Shown piece by piece: positions 43,655 to 52,176 of a stretch of 64,000 bases of DNA. A program made the position numbers and the translations under genes. Below the pieces are notes generated by a model. The model was given only the letters and a program-made list of their open reading frames with translations. It did not search any database and was not told the origin of the DNA. Source of the stretch: JACDHG01 sp963811585 (GTDB lineage Bacteria > Actinomycetota > Actinomycetes > Propionibacteriales > Nocardioidaceae); the NCBI GenBank assembly GCA_963811585.1, contig CAWERR010000003.1, positions 124,001 to 188,000 of the forward strand, given 5' to 3'. How positions within the stretch are numbered: the first letter of the stretch is position 1; each line of letters begins with the position of its first letter.

Positions 43655-44611
43655 GTGAAGGCGGTTGTCTACGACGATTACGGGCCTCCTGATGTGCTGC
43701 GTGTCGAGGAGGTCCCGATGCCCTCGCCCGCCGCCGGGCAGGTGCGAGTGAAGGTCGCCGCGACCTCGATCAACCTCAGCGACTGGGAGTGCCTCCGGGG
43801 ATCGCCCTCATACGCGCGGCTCGGCGGGCTGCGTACCCCAGCTAGCCGGACGCTTGGATCCGACATCGCGGGCGTCGTCGACGAGGTCGGGGAGGGGGTG
43901 AGCCGGTTCCGACTTGGAGACGAGGTGTACGGCGACAACCTCGCCCTGAAGGGTGGTTTCGCGGAGTACGCGGTGGCGGCGGAATCTTCACTCGCTCACA
44001 AGCCGGCCGAGCTGACATTCGCAGCGGCATCGACCATCCCGCAGGCGGGCGCCATTGCCCTGCAGGGCACGAAACACGCCGCAGCGGGTCGCCGGCTGCT
44101 GATCAACGGCGCCGGCGGAGGGTCGGGATCCTTCGCGATTCAGCTCGCCAAGCGGCTCGGTGCTCACGTCACCGCGGTCGACAACGCCGCCAAGCAGGAA
44201 TTCATGCGCTCACTGGGCGCGGACGAGGTGATCGACTACCGCCGCGACGACTTCACCCGGGCGACCACGCAGTACGACCTGATCCTGGACCTGGTCGCGC
44301 ACCGGTCGGTGTTCGCCTACCGGCGTGCGCTGGCGCCCGGCGGCATGTATCGGTGTGTAGGTGGGTCGACTCGGGCGCTGTTGCGGGTGCTCACCGGCGG
44401 CTGGGTGGTTGGCCGAGCTACTGGTCGCTCCATCGGAGTGCTGGTCATCCACGAAGGCCCGGAACACTTCGAGCCGCTTGCAGCCCTCTGCGTTTCCGGG
44501 GACGTGAAGATCCACATCGACCGTGTGTTCACGCTCGAGGAGGCTCCCGCCGCGCTCGCTCATCACGGTGAGGGACGCGCTCTCGGCAAAGTGGTTGTCG
44601 CCCCCTCCTAG
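43655..44611 (+). CDS. NAD(P)-dependent medium-chain dehydrogenase, quinone-reductase type
   Basis: 318 residues. Starts VKAVVYDDYGPPDVLRVEEV, the classic zinc-less MDR (quinone oxidoreductase) pattern. Nucleotide-binding motif LLINGAGGGSGSFAIQLAK, with GADEVIDY later. Zinc-ligand residues are not present. Substrate unknown. GTG 43655 is preceded by GGGGCGGG. The following DUF1905 gene is 34 bp away. Confidence 0.88.
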   Translation: MKAVVYDDYGPPDVLRVEEVPMPSPAAGQVRVKVAATSINLSDWECLRGSPSYARLGGLRTPASRTLGSDIAGVVDEVGEGVSRFRLGDEVYGDNLALKGGFAEYAVAAESSLAHKPAELTFAAASTIPQAGAIALQGTKHAAAGRRLLINGAGGGSGSFAIQLAKRLGAHVTAVDNAAKQEFMRSLGADEVIDYRRDDFTRATTQYDLILDLVAHRSVFAYRRALAPGGMYRCVGGSTRALLRVLTGGWVVGRATGRSIGVLVIHEGPEHFEPLAALCVSGDVKIHIDRVFTLEEAPAALAHHGEGRALGKVVVAPS

Positions 44612-44645
44612 CGCCCACCCCACGCATCCGGGCCATACTCGCTGC

Positions 44646-44942
44646 ATGAATTTGATGGACTTCGAGTTCGACGGTCCCGTGATCGAGTGGCGAGGCCCTG
44701 CGCCGTTCTACTTCGTGGCCATTCCGGAGGAGGAGAGCGAGGACATCAAGTTCGCTGCCAAGGGGATCGAGTATTGGGGTCAGGTGCCCGTGGTGGTGCG
44801 GATCCGCGATACCGAGTTCACGACGGCCCTGTTTCCCAAGGACGGCCGCTACCTCCTCCCACTGAAGGACGCGGTGCGCAGGCCCACCGGGATCGAGGTT
44901 GACCAGGTGGTGGGGGTGGGCTTGCGCATCGGACGCGAGTAG
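44646..44942 (+). CDS. DUF1905 protein
   Basis: 98 residues. FDGPVIEWRGPAPFYFVAIP, WGQVPVVVRI and FPKDGRYLLPLKDAVRR match DUF1905, a small beta-barrel domain of unknown function that is often fused to YdeI. CATACT (44634-44639) ends 6 nt before the ATG and no Shine-Dalgarno is seen, so this mRNA may be leaderless. Confidence 0.85.
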   Translation: MNLMDFEFDGPVIEWRGPAPFYFVAIPEEESEDIKFAAKGIEYWGQVPVVVRIRDTEFTTALFPKDGRYLLPLKDAVRRPTGIEVDQVVGVGLRIGRE

Positions 44943-45076
44943 CGCGGTCTGTCGGAGCATGACGGGCGCGCGGCTGCTTGCACGTCGACCTCGTCGCCGG
45001 CCCTCTCACGCTAGGGCTCCACGGACTACGCGGGTATGACCCAAACGGGCCAAATGACTCTGGTCAGTCACGCTGG

Positions 45077-45106
45077 TTACATCAGACTGGTGCCGTGGGG
45101 TAGAAC
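45077..45106 (+). promoter_or_regulatory. Promoter of the 45,113 gene (leaderless type)
   Basis: -35 TTACAT (45077-45082), 18-nt spacer, -10 TAGAAC (45101-45106), then 6 nt to GTG 45113. No ribosome site is visible. Confidence 0.5.
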
Positions 45107-45112
45107 CGGACT

Positions 45113-45784
45113 GTGACGCTCAGGCCGTGTACCGATCTGTCTGCCGCTGACTGGATCACCTCCAGCGAGCTGTCGTGGGATCAGCTCGTGGGGTTCGGAC
45201 CATCGGGCTTCCCTGCCTACGCGAGGCTGCGGCTGATTCCCGACCCCGGCCACCCGGGGCAGAAGGAGAACGACGTCGAGTTCGACGATGACGGGCCGTC
45301 TGAGAGCGAGCGGTTAGGTGTGGTGGTCCAGGTGCTGGAGCGTCATACCCGCACACCGGACGACTGTTACTTCTGCCTCTGGGAGGGCTGGGGCGACATC
45401 CACGGCGGCGAGAGTATGCGAATCCTCGACCATCAATCAGGAATCACGCGACGCGGGCCGCTGATCGCGCCCGCCTTCCCGCCGTCGGTCCTGCTCGGGC
45501 CAAAGGTTGTAGTACCAAACCGCGAGTACTTCCTGTTCCACGGAAAGATGTCAGAGCTCGGGGACTGGGGTGCAGCCGAGGAATGGCCAGGGCAACCTCG
45601 GTTGGACATGCCCGATCCTGCGTTCATCTGGCCGGCCGACCACGCCTGGTGCATCGCCAACGACGTCGACCCGCACTGGATGGGCATCGGAGCCGACACC
45701 CCGGCCATCGACCAGCTCGTGGCACATCCACTCCTCGACGTGGTCCCAGCCGACCCACAGCAGGAGCAGCCCTACTACCTGTGA
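45113..45784 (+). CDS. Hypothetical actinobacterial protein
   Basis: 223 residues, soluble, acidic. Contains WEGWGDIHG, REYFLFHG and WPADHAWCIANDVDPHW, blocks that I associate with hypothetical proteins of mycobacteria and nocardioforms without an assigned function. No signal peptide or membrane helix. GTG 45113 follows a promoter by 6 nt. Confidence 0.65.
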   Translation: MTLRPCTDLSAADWITSSELSWDQLVGFGPSGFPAYARLRLIPDPGHPGQKENDVEFDDDGPSESERLGVVVQVLERHTRTPDDCYFCLWEGWGDIHGGESMRILDHQSGITRRGPLIAPAFPPSVLLGPKVVVPNREYFLFHGKMSELGDWGAAEEWPGQPRLDMPDPAFIWPADHAWCIANDVDPHWMGIGADTPAIDQLVAHPLLDVVPADPQQEQPYYL

Positions 45785-45914
45785 GGCGCGGTCACGCCTT
45801 GCCAGAGTCAGGTCGCCCCTGAGTTTGAACCCTGAGAGGGACCAGGGTGTGGGGAGGGTTTGTTCAGCGGCTTCCCTGATGTCCACAAGGCTCGGCCGAG
45901 CGAGTCTGGGGTAC

Positions 45915-46820
45915 ATGATCAAAGTCGAATCACTAACCAAGAAGTACGGCGGCCTCACTGCCGTCGATGACATCAGTTTCACGGCCAAGGCCGGTCGCGT
46001 GACCGGGTTCCTCGGCCCCAACGGCGCGGGCAAGTCCACCGGCATGCGCATCATGGTTGCCCTCACCCCACCCACCTCGGGTTCCGCCACGATCGGCGGA
46101 CGCCACTACGCAGACCTCCCCAACCCGGGACGCGAAGTAGGTGTCCTGCTCGATGCGTCGGCGCAGCACGCCGGTCGCACCGGGCGCGAGATCCTCACCC
46201 TCGCCCAACGCACCATGGGCCTGCCGCGCCGCCGCGTGGGAGAGATGCTGGACCTGGTCAGTCTGACGGACACCGAGGCCAACCGGCGGGTCCGAAACTA
46301 TTCACTCGGCATGCGTCAGCGGCTCGGCATCGCCACGGCGCTGATGGGCGACCCCGAGGTGCTGATCCTCGATGAGCCCGCCAACGGGCTCGATCCAGGC
46401 GGGATCCGGTGGATGCGGGATCTCCTACGCGACTTTGCGAACCGGGGTGGGACCGTCCTGCTCTCGTCGCACTTGCTGCACGAGATCGAGGTCATCGCCG
46501 ACGACATCGTCGTGATCGGCCACGGCCGGATCGTCGCACAGGGCACGAAGAACGAACTCCTGCAGGCGGCCGGCACCCTGGTTCGCGCTCGCGCCACCGA
46601 CCTCGACAAGCTCACGCGGGCCCTCGGCACGTTTGGCATTGCCGCGACCGCACGCGCGGACGGCGGCCTCCACACCGATGCCGAGCCTCAGCTGGTCGGC
46701 GAGATCGCGCAGGGCGCCGGTGTGGCCCTCTCCGAGTTGCGTCCCGCCGACAGCGCCGGCCTGGAGGAGATGTTCCTCGAGCTCACGGCCAACACACAAC
46801 GAGAAGGAGCAGCGGCATGA
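45915..46820 (+). CDS. ABC transporter ATP-binding protein
   Basis: 301 residues. Walker A GPNGAGKST, signature YSLGMRQR, Walker B LILDEPANGLDP and H-loop LSSHLLHE. The SLGMRQR signature instead of LSGGQ is typical of ABC-2 exporter ATPases of the BcrA/NatA type. The C-terminal tail ends LEEMFLELT. It is coupled to the permease gene by a 4-nt ATGA overlap. Substrate unknown. Confidence 0.93.
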   Translation: MIKVESLTKKYGGLTAVDDISFTAKAGRVTGFLGPNGAGKSTGMRIMVALTPPTSGSATIGGRHYADLPNPGREVGVLLDASAQHAGRTGREILTLAQRTMGLPRRRVGEMLDLVSLTDTEANRRVRNYSLGMRQRLGIATALMGDPEVLILDEPANGLDPGGIRWMRDLLRDFANRGGTVLLSSHLLHEIEVIADDIVVIGHGRIVAQGTKNELLQAAGTLVRARATDLDKLTRALGTFGIAATARADGGLHTDAEPQLVGEIAQGAGVALSELRPADSAGLEEMFLELTANTQREGAAA

Positions 46821-47614
46821 GCACCGCCACACTAGAGCGCGTCCAAGAGACCCGCACCAGCCCGGCTCGAGCGCCGATGTCGCGCCTGACCGGAGTCGAG
46901 CTGCAGAAGATGTTCGACACCCGGTCAGGCTTCTGGCTGATGGCGAGCATCGTCATCACCGCAGTACTGGCCACGGGCACCGTTATCCTGTTCGCGCCGG
47001 ACGACGAGCTCACGTACTCGACCTTCGCCACCGCGATCGGCTTTCCGATGGCCATCATCTTGCCGATGATTGCCATCTTGTCGGTCACCAGCGAATGGAG
47101 CCAACGCAGCGGCTTGACGACGTTCACGCTCGTTCCGCAACGGGGCCGGGTGGTGTGGGCAAAAGCGAACTCCGCCGTGGCAGTCGGCATCGTCTCCATG
47201 CTGATCGCGTTCGTCGTCGGTGCCGTCGGCAATGTGCTGGGAACAGCGATCACGGGCACCGACCGAGTGTGGGACGCGTCGGTTTCGGACATGCTGTACA
47301 TCGTTCTGGGGAACGTCCTCGGCCTGCTGATCGGGTTCATGCTGGGCGTGCTGATCCGGAACTCGCCAGGCGCGATCGTGGCCTACTTCCTCTACTCGTT
47401 GATGCTGCCCTCGCTCACCAGCCTGCTCGCCACCGGCCAGCAGTGGTTCGCAGACCTGCAGCCCTGGGTCGACTTCAACTATGCCCAGAGTGCGCTGTTC
47501 AACGGCGACCTGACAGGCGAGCAGTGGGCCAACATCGCGGTGGCCGGCTCGATGTGGCTGGTCGCGCCGCTGGCGGTCGGGGTCGCCCTGGTGCTGCGTT
47601 CGGAGGTCAAGTAG
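46817..47614 (+). CDS. ABC-2 type permease
   Basis: 265 residues, six membrane helices. Short N-terminal tail, then GVELQKMFDTRSGFWLMA typical of ABC-2 permeases in multidrug or bacteriocin-type exporters. AAGGAG precedes ATG 46817 inside the ATPase gene. The last 8 nt overlap the end of the convergent methyltransferase gene (47,607). Confidence 0.9.
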   Translation: MSTATLERVQETRTSPARAPMSRLTGVELQKMFDTRSGFWLMASIVITAVLATGTVILFAPDDELTYSTFATAIGFPMAIILPMIAILSVTSEWSQRSGLTTFTLVPQRGRVVWAKANSAVAVGIVSMLIAFVVGAVGNVLGTAITGTDRVWDASVSDMLYIVLGNVLGLLIGFMLGVLIRNSPGAIVAYFLYSLMLPSLTSLLATGQQWFADLQPWVDFNYAQSALFNGDLTGEQWANIAVAGSMWLVAPLAVGVALVLRSEVK

Positions 47615-48497
47615 TAGGCGTGAGGGCAGCCCGATGGCCCATCCGCGCTCGGGCCTCGAACAGCAAGATGGCCGCCGAAGCGGCCACGTTGAGAGAGTCC
47701 GCGTTCCCGAGCATCGGGATCGACACGCGGCTGAGGGAGGGGTGGCGCCAGTCGGGCGCCACCCCTTCGCCTTCGGAGCCGACGACAAAGGCCATCCGTG
47801 GGGCGTCATACCTGATCTCGCGGTAAGTCTGCATCGCTCCGGGGTCGGCGATGTGGACCTCGAATCCGGCCGACTCGATCGCCTCCCGCGCAGCTGCCAC
47901 GGAGGAGTACTCCAGCACGGGCGTCGTCAGCACCGTGCCGCGGCTGGCGGCGAAAACCTTGCTATGCGCAAGGCGGGCAACCGGTCGGGTCAGGACCAGC
48001 GCGTCGGCACCACACGCATCCACCGTGCGGATGAGAGTGCCGAGGTTCCCGGCGTACTCGATGCCATCCGCAACCAGCAGCAGTTGCGCCGACGTGGTCA
48101 GCACGGTCTGCTCGCGCCACGAAGGCAGGCGCACCACAGACAGCATCGCCGGAGCAGTCAGTCCGGGATGCAGCCTTGCCAGGGTGCGCTCGGAGATCTG
48201 GTATGACGCTCGAGCCTTGGCCGCCACCGCGAGCACGCACTCGCCCAGACGGTCCTGGCCGGATGCGTCCTGGCGGTGACTCCCGAAGGCGTCATCGCCT
48301 GGTCCAGGGCACCACAAGAAGATCTCCACGACCGCTTCCGCGCGGGCGAGGTGTTCGTGCGCCCACAGTCCGGTGACTGAGGTGGCTCGATCGTGCCGCG
48401 GCAGCAGGTTGCGACGCGCGCGGGAGTAGCGGCGCGCGTCTGGATGCGCGGCGGAGATCTGGACGAGCTGAGGGATTGGCTTGGGGAGCGGGGACAT
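47607..48497 (-). CDS. SpoU/TrmH-family RNA methyltransferase
   Basis: 296 residues from ATG 48497, which has GGAG upstream. SPOUT knot motifs are clear: motif 1 NLGTLIRTVDACGAD, motif 2 FVVGSEGEGV, motif 3 SIPMLGNADSLNVAASAAIL. The N-terminal part is an RNA-binding-like domain. It 2'-O-methylates a ribose in rRNA or tRNA; similar proteins in Streptomyces (TsnR) give thiostrepton resistance, but this cannot be told from sequence alone. Convergent, overlapping the permease stop by 8 nt. Confidence 0.88.
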   Translation of the reverse strand: MSPLPKPIPQLVQISAAHPDARRYSRARRNLLPRHDRATSVTGLWAHEHLARAEAVVEIFLWCPGPGDDAFGSHRQDASGQDRLGECVLAVAAKARASYQISERTLARLHPGLTAPAMLSVVRLPSWREQTVLTTSAQLLLVADGIEYAGNLGTLIRTVDACGADALVLTRPVARLAHSKVFAASRGTVLTTPVLEYSSVAAAREAIESAGFEVHIADPGAMQTYREIRYDAPRMAFVVGSEGEGVAPDWRHPSLSRVSIPMLGNADSLNVAASAAILLFEARARMGHRAALTPTT

Positions 48498-48672
48498 GGC
48501 TGGTCTCCGGGGAGTGAGTTCGCCTGACCGGTGAGTCCTTGTCAGGCCACGCACCGGTCGTCAGGCGCAGGACCGCGCCTGGCGGAAGTCACTCGCCAAT
48601 ACCCATGAGCAGATGGTAGGAGTGCGCAGCGCCCGGCCGCACCTGGTTTTCAGCGCAGGCGACCCGTGTGGG

Positions 48673-49620
48673 TCAGTCGGTGAGCTCGGAGGGCACAGCG
48701 ACCGCGTCGACCATGGCGCCATTGCGCAGCACCGTGATCTCGGTGCGCTTGCCGATGGCATCCTCGAACATCAGCCGTTGCAGCGACTGTGCGTCACCCA
48801 GTGGTGCGGAGTCGACCGCGAGGACGAGGTCACCGGGTCGCAGGCCGCTCGTGGCTGCCGGACTCCCAGCAACGACCTCGACCACGCGCAGCGCCGTGCG
48901 CTGGCCGGTGCGGTCCGCCCAGATCGGTGGGAGAGGGGCGGGCGACGTCACGAGCCCGAGGTAGGCCCGACGCACCTTGCCGTCGTGGAGCAGGGCATAG
49001 ACGATGCGTTGTGTGGTGGCGTTGATCGGCACCGCGAGCCCGAGACCAAATCCGGCAACGGCAGTGTTGATGCCGACGACACGGCCGCGGGAGTCGGCGA
49101 GCGCTCCCCCGGAGTTGCCAGGGTTGAGGGCGGCGTCGGTTTGGATGACGTTCTCGATGATGCGGGTGCCTGCACGAGTGTGGGCGGGGATCGCCCGGCC
49201 GAGGGCACTGACCACTCCCGCGGTCACGCTGCCGGCAAGTCCGAGCGGGTTGCCGACGGCCACCACGAGCGAGCCCACCTTGAGAAGGTCGGCGTCGCCG
49301 TACTCGGCCGGCTCCGGGATCGCCCGGTCGGCGCGTACGACGGCGAGGTCGGAAAGGGGGTCGCGGCCCACCACAGCGAACTCCGCCGTCGTACCGTCCG
49401 CGAACGATGCCTGACCACCACTCGCACCCTGGACGACGTGCGCGTTGGTCAGCAGATGCCCGTCGCTGGTGAGGACGACGGCCGACCCGGCTCCTTCAGC
49501 ACCGCGGCCGCCCGACTGCTGGCGGACGCGCAGGGCGGCGACGCGAGGTGTCAGGCGTTCGGCGACGGCCGTGACCACCTGGGAGTAGACATCGAGTGCG
49601 TCGCTGTCGGCAGAGTCCAC
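48673..49620 (-). CDS. HtrA/DegP-like serine protease, apparently cytoplasmic
   Basis: 315 residues. Trypsin-like catalytic triad His61 (LLTNAHVV), Asp91 (SDLAVV) and Ser170 (GNSGGAL), then one PDZ domain near 225-310 (GLRPGDLVLAVD). Unlike most HtrA proteins there is no signal peptide or membrane anchor; the N-terminus is acidic (MDSADSDALDV). GTG 49620 is preceded by AGGAGG at 6 nt, so the start is secure and the protein is probably intracellular. Confidence 0.88.
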   Translation of the reverse strand: MDSADSDALDVYSQVVTAVAERLTPRVAALRVRQQSGGRGAEGAGSAVVLTSDGHLLTNAHVVQGASGGQASFADGTTAEFAVVGRDPLSDLAVVRADRAIPEPAEYGDADLLKVGSLVVAVGNPLGLAGSVTAGVVSALGRAIPAHTRAGTRIIENVIQTDAALNPGNSGGALADSRGRVVGINTAVAGFGLGLAVPINATTQRIVYALLHDGKVRRAYLGLVTSPAPLPPIWADRTGQRTALRVVEVVAGSPAATSGLRPGDLVLAVDSAPLGDAQSLQRLMFEDAIGKRTEITVLRNGAMVDAVAVPSELTD

Positions 49621-49732
49621 GACAACCTCCTGAGCGCATGATTACAACGTTGCAGATGCAACGCGGCGGCTCCGGCGGTCATTCCCTGGGGTCGTCGGGC
49701 CGCCCGCTGTGGGACGGCTCGGCGGGCTTCGC

Positions 49733-49921
49733 TCAGCTGCTGCTGGGCTCCACGACGCAGTCGGGACCCGGGAAGATGACGCTCTCGTGGCCATCCGGGT
49801 ACTTCACCAGGTAAGGCGGTGCGCCGTCGCTCCCCCGGACCTCGAGGATCTCCGCCACCTGGTCGGTCGACCCGACGTTCTTGCCGTGGATGTGCAGCCG
49901 CTCGCCGACTTGTGCCTGCAT
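49733..49921 (-). CDS. DUF1918 protein
   Basis: 62 residues. QVGERLHIHGKNVGSTDQV and PPYLVKYPDGHESVIFPGPD match DUF1918, a small SH3-like domain common in actinobacteria. Function unknown. AGGAGGTGATC precedes ATG 49921 as a near-ideal ribosome site. A 22-bp tandem repeat starts 63 bp upstream. Confidence 0.9.
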   Translation of the reverse strand: MQAQVGERLHIHGKNVGSTDQVAEILEVRGSDGAPPYLVKYPDGHESVIFPGPDCVVEPSSS

Positions 49922-49984
49922 CTCGATCACCTCCTGATGTTGAGCGTAAACCCGGCCACCCGCCCCCGTCATCGCCCTCCCGCC

Positions 49985-50070
49985 GACTGGTCACGTATGC
50001 CGCGCCGACTGGTCACGTATGCCGCGCCGACTGGTCACGTATGCCGCGCCGACTGGTCACGTATGCCGCC
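49985..50070. repeat. 22-bp tandem repeat, four copies
   Basis: Unit GACTGGTCACGTATGCCGCG followed by CC, beginning at 49985, 50007, 50029 and 50051; the last copy ends at 50070 and lacks two bases. The copies are otherwise identical. It lies upstream of the DUF1918 gene and downstream of dinB. There are no spacers, so it is not CRISPR. Confidence 0.95.
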
Positions 50071-50081
50071 TCGGCTCCCCG

Positions 50082-50131
50082 CGGCGGTCGAGCTTGTCGA
50101 GACCCGGTGATCTCGACAAGCTCGATCGCCG
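50082..50131. repeat. Strong hairpin (21-bp stem, 8-nt loop)
   Basis: Left arm core TCGAGCTTGTCGAGA (50088-50102), loop CCCGGTGA, right arm TCTCGACAAGCTCGA (50111-50125); six further pairs (one G-T) extend it to 50082/50131. No T-run follows on either strand, so it is not a classic terminator, but it might end the dinB transcript. It belongs to the same dispersed element as 18,656-18,671. Confidence 0.85.
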
Positions 50132-50143
50132 GAAGCAGGGCTG

Positions 50144-50209
50144 GATCACCGGAGTGGGGGCGATCACGGAAGTGGGGGCGATCACGGAAGTGGGGGCGAC
50201 ACCGAAGTG
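50144..50209. repeat. 18-bp tandem repeat, about 3.7 copies
   Basis: Unit GATCACGGAAGTGGGGGC at 50162 and 50180; a copy with two changes at 50144 and a partial, diverged copy from 50198 to 50209. The array ends exactly at the base before the dinB stop codon. Being a multiple of three, it could read in frame. Confidence 0.9.
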
Positions 50210-51244
50210 TCAGGTCTCCGGCATGGTCATCTCGGCACGCACCCCGAGCAGGCGCACGGCCCGGTCGTGGTCGAGCCTGGCGACCAACGTCACCGCCGCC
50301 GCGATGATGTCGTCCGTCCGGCTCGTCGGAGCGTCGAGCGTCAAGCTACGAGTGTGGGTCTGGAAGGGTGCGTAGCGCACCTTGATGCCTACCCGGATGG
50401 CCGGCCGGCCGTCCTTTCGCAGATCGTCTGCCACCTGGTCGGCCAGCCGTCGTACCTCCTCCTCGACCTCGGCCCAGTCGGTGAGGTTCTCCTGGAACGT
50501 GGTTTCCCGGCTGTGGCCGCGGGCGACGTACGGCGTCGCGTCGACCGGCGACGTGTCGACTCCGCGGGCAAGCCGCCGATACCACGGGCCCATCGTCGGC
50601 CCGATCTCGGCGGCGAGATGATGCGGGTCAGTTTGCGCGAGCTGCCCGATGCTCGTGATTCCCAAGCCAGTAAGACGTTTGGCGGTCTTTCTGCCGATCC
50701 CCCATAACGCGTCGGTCGGCCTGTCGGCCATCACGGCATACCAGTTCTCCTCGGTCAGCCGAAACATCCCCCGCGGCTTCCCGAACTCCGTAGCGATCTT
50801 CGCGCGCAACTTGTTGTCCCCGATTCCCACGGAGCAATGCAGCTTGGTGGCCACCAAGACGGTCTGCTGCACCCGCCGCGCGAACGCCTCCGGATCACCG
50901 GTCCCGACTCCCAGGAACGCCTCGTCCCACCCGAGCACCTGCACGACAACGTCGAGCGACCGCAATGCCGCCATGACCCTCGACGATGCCTCGTCGTATG
51001 CCGGCCCGTCGACGGGCACGAACACCGCGTCCGGACACTTGCGCGCAGCAGTCCGTAGCGGCATTCCGGACCGGACACCAAACTCGCGAGCCTCGTATGA
51101 CGCCGTGGACACCACACCACGCTCGGTCGGGTCACCGCGGCCACCCACCACCACGGGCTTCCCTGCCAGCTCCGGCCGGCGCAGCACCTCGACCGCCGCG
51201 ACGAACTGGTCGAGGTCGACGTGCAAGACCCACCCGCGCGCCAT
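50210..51244 (-). CDS. dinB: DNA polymerase IV-like Y-family polymerase
   Basis: 344 residues from ATG 51244; the longer frame overlaps the CHAD gene. Y-family motifs: HVDLDQFVAAVE with catalytic Asp10, and GWDEAF with Asp107-Glu108. The usual SxDEA[FY]LD is here GWDEAFLGV, so Ser is replaced by Gly. GIGDNKLRAKIATEFGKP and the helix-hairpin-helix WGIGRKTAKRLTGLGI follow. Translesion synthesis; no beta-clamp QLxLF motif is obvious at the C-terminus (which ends EMTMPET). Confidence 0.9.
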   Translation of the reverse strand: MARGWVLHVDLDQFVAAVEVLRRPELAGKPVVVGGRGDPTERGVVSTASYEAREFGVRSGMPLRTAARKCPDAVFVPVDGPAYDEASSRVMAALRSLDVVVQVLGWDEAFLGVGTGDPEAFARRVQQTVLVATKLHCSVGIGDNKLRAKIATEFGKPRGMFRLTEENWYAVMADRPTDALWGIGRKTAKRLTGLGITSIGQLAQTDPHHLAAEIGPTMGPWYRRLARGVDTSPVDATPYVARGHSRETTFQENLTDWAEVEEEVRRLADQVADDLRKDGRPAIRVGIKVRYAPFQTHTRSLTLDAPTSRTDDIIAAAVTLVARLDHDRAVRLLGVRAEMTMPET

Positions 51245-51270
51245 GCCTTCGGAGTGCACGCCTACCGAAG

Positions 51271-52176
51271 TCACGACGTGAGCCAGTGGCGGAGCTGCTT
51301 CTGTGATGCCTGCTGCCACACAGCTTCGTACTGCTTCTCGAGTTGAGTGGACTGTGCGAGCTCGAGCGCATGCAATCGCCCGTACAGCAAGGCGTGGCGC
51401 TGGTCGATGTCGGTCTGGGCGGCGAGCTCACGCAACAGCTCCTGGCTCACCGCACTGTCCTGGTAGTCGCCGAGCACGGTCTGCAGCTGCTTGGCTGCCT
51501 TGCCCAGCTCCTCGGCGTCATGCCCAAATACTGGGGCGAGCGCCTCGCTCGCGTATCTCACCCGCTTCGCTGCCTTGCGTACATCGTGCAGCCGCTCCGT
51601 CCGCTCGTATGACGTCCGGGCATCGTCGGCGGCCACCACCCTGGCGTGCAGCCGACCCCAGTCACGATGCACTCGCTTCGGCAGCACCCGGGCCGCCGGC
51701 TGCTGCGCGCGCGGGGTCCACGGCGGTCGCTTCGAGATCCTCGTCAGATCCTCGACCAGTTGGCGGTAGCGCGCCGTCTCCATCGCGTCGTCGACCCGTC
51801 CACGGGCGCTGTCGTGGGCCTCGGTCAACACACGTTCGAGATGGGTGCCGGGCTCCCCCGTCGCAGCGTCCGGTGTCTCGCGCGCGACGAGACTGTTCAA
51901 CCGATCACGCATCACCTCGACGTCGCGAGCGTCACCCAACACACCCGCCAACCAAGTGAGCTCCTCTCGGACGGGGTCGGTGATCTCGCGATCGACGAGC
52001 GGCCGAAACGTTGCCAGCGCACTGCGAAGGCGCCGCCCCGCCACCCGCATCTGGTGCACCGCATCGGGAGCGTCGTCGCGCACCTGGGGGTCGAGCGCCA
52101 CGATCGCAGCGACCAGGGCGCGCAGATGCGGGCGAAGGACAGCGGACGCGGGCCCCTCCCGGGACGCCTTGCTCAC
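51271..52176 (-). CDS. CHAD-domain protein
   Basis: 301 residues, all helical. HQMRVAGRRLRSALATFRPL and LHDVRKAAKRVRYASEAL are the two basic conserved His/Arg-rich helices of CHAD domains, which bind polyphosphate. No CYTH (triphosphatase) domain is attached. GTG 52176 overlaps the stop of the upstream methyltransferase gene by 4 nt. Confidence 0.92.
   Translation of the reverse strand: MSKASREGPASAVLRPHLRALVAAIVALDPQVRDDAPDAVHQMRVAGRRLRSALATFRPLVDREITDPVREELTWLAGVLGDARDVEVMRDRLNSLVARETPDAATGEPGTHLERVLTEAHDSARGRVDDAMETARYRQLVEDLTRISKRPPWTPRAQQPAARVLPKRVHRDWGRLHARVVAADDARTSYERTERLHDVRKAAKRVRYASEALAPVFGHDAEELGKAAKQLQTVLGDYQDSAVSQELLRELAAQTDIDQRHALLYGRLHALELAQSTQLEKQYEAVWQQASQKQLRHWLTS

Noticed and set aside
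49985..50070. CRISPR array
   Set aside because: The 22-bp units are contiguous with no unique spacers, and no cas genes are present.
50082..50131. Rho-independent terminator of dinB
   Set aside because: The stem is strong but no T-run follows on the minus strand; kept as a repeat hairpin only.
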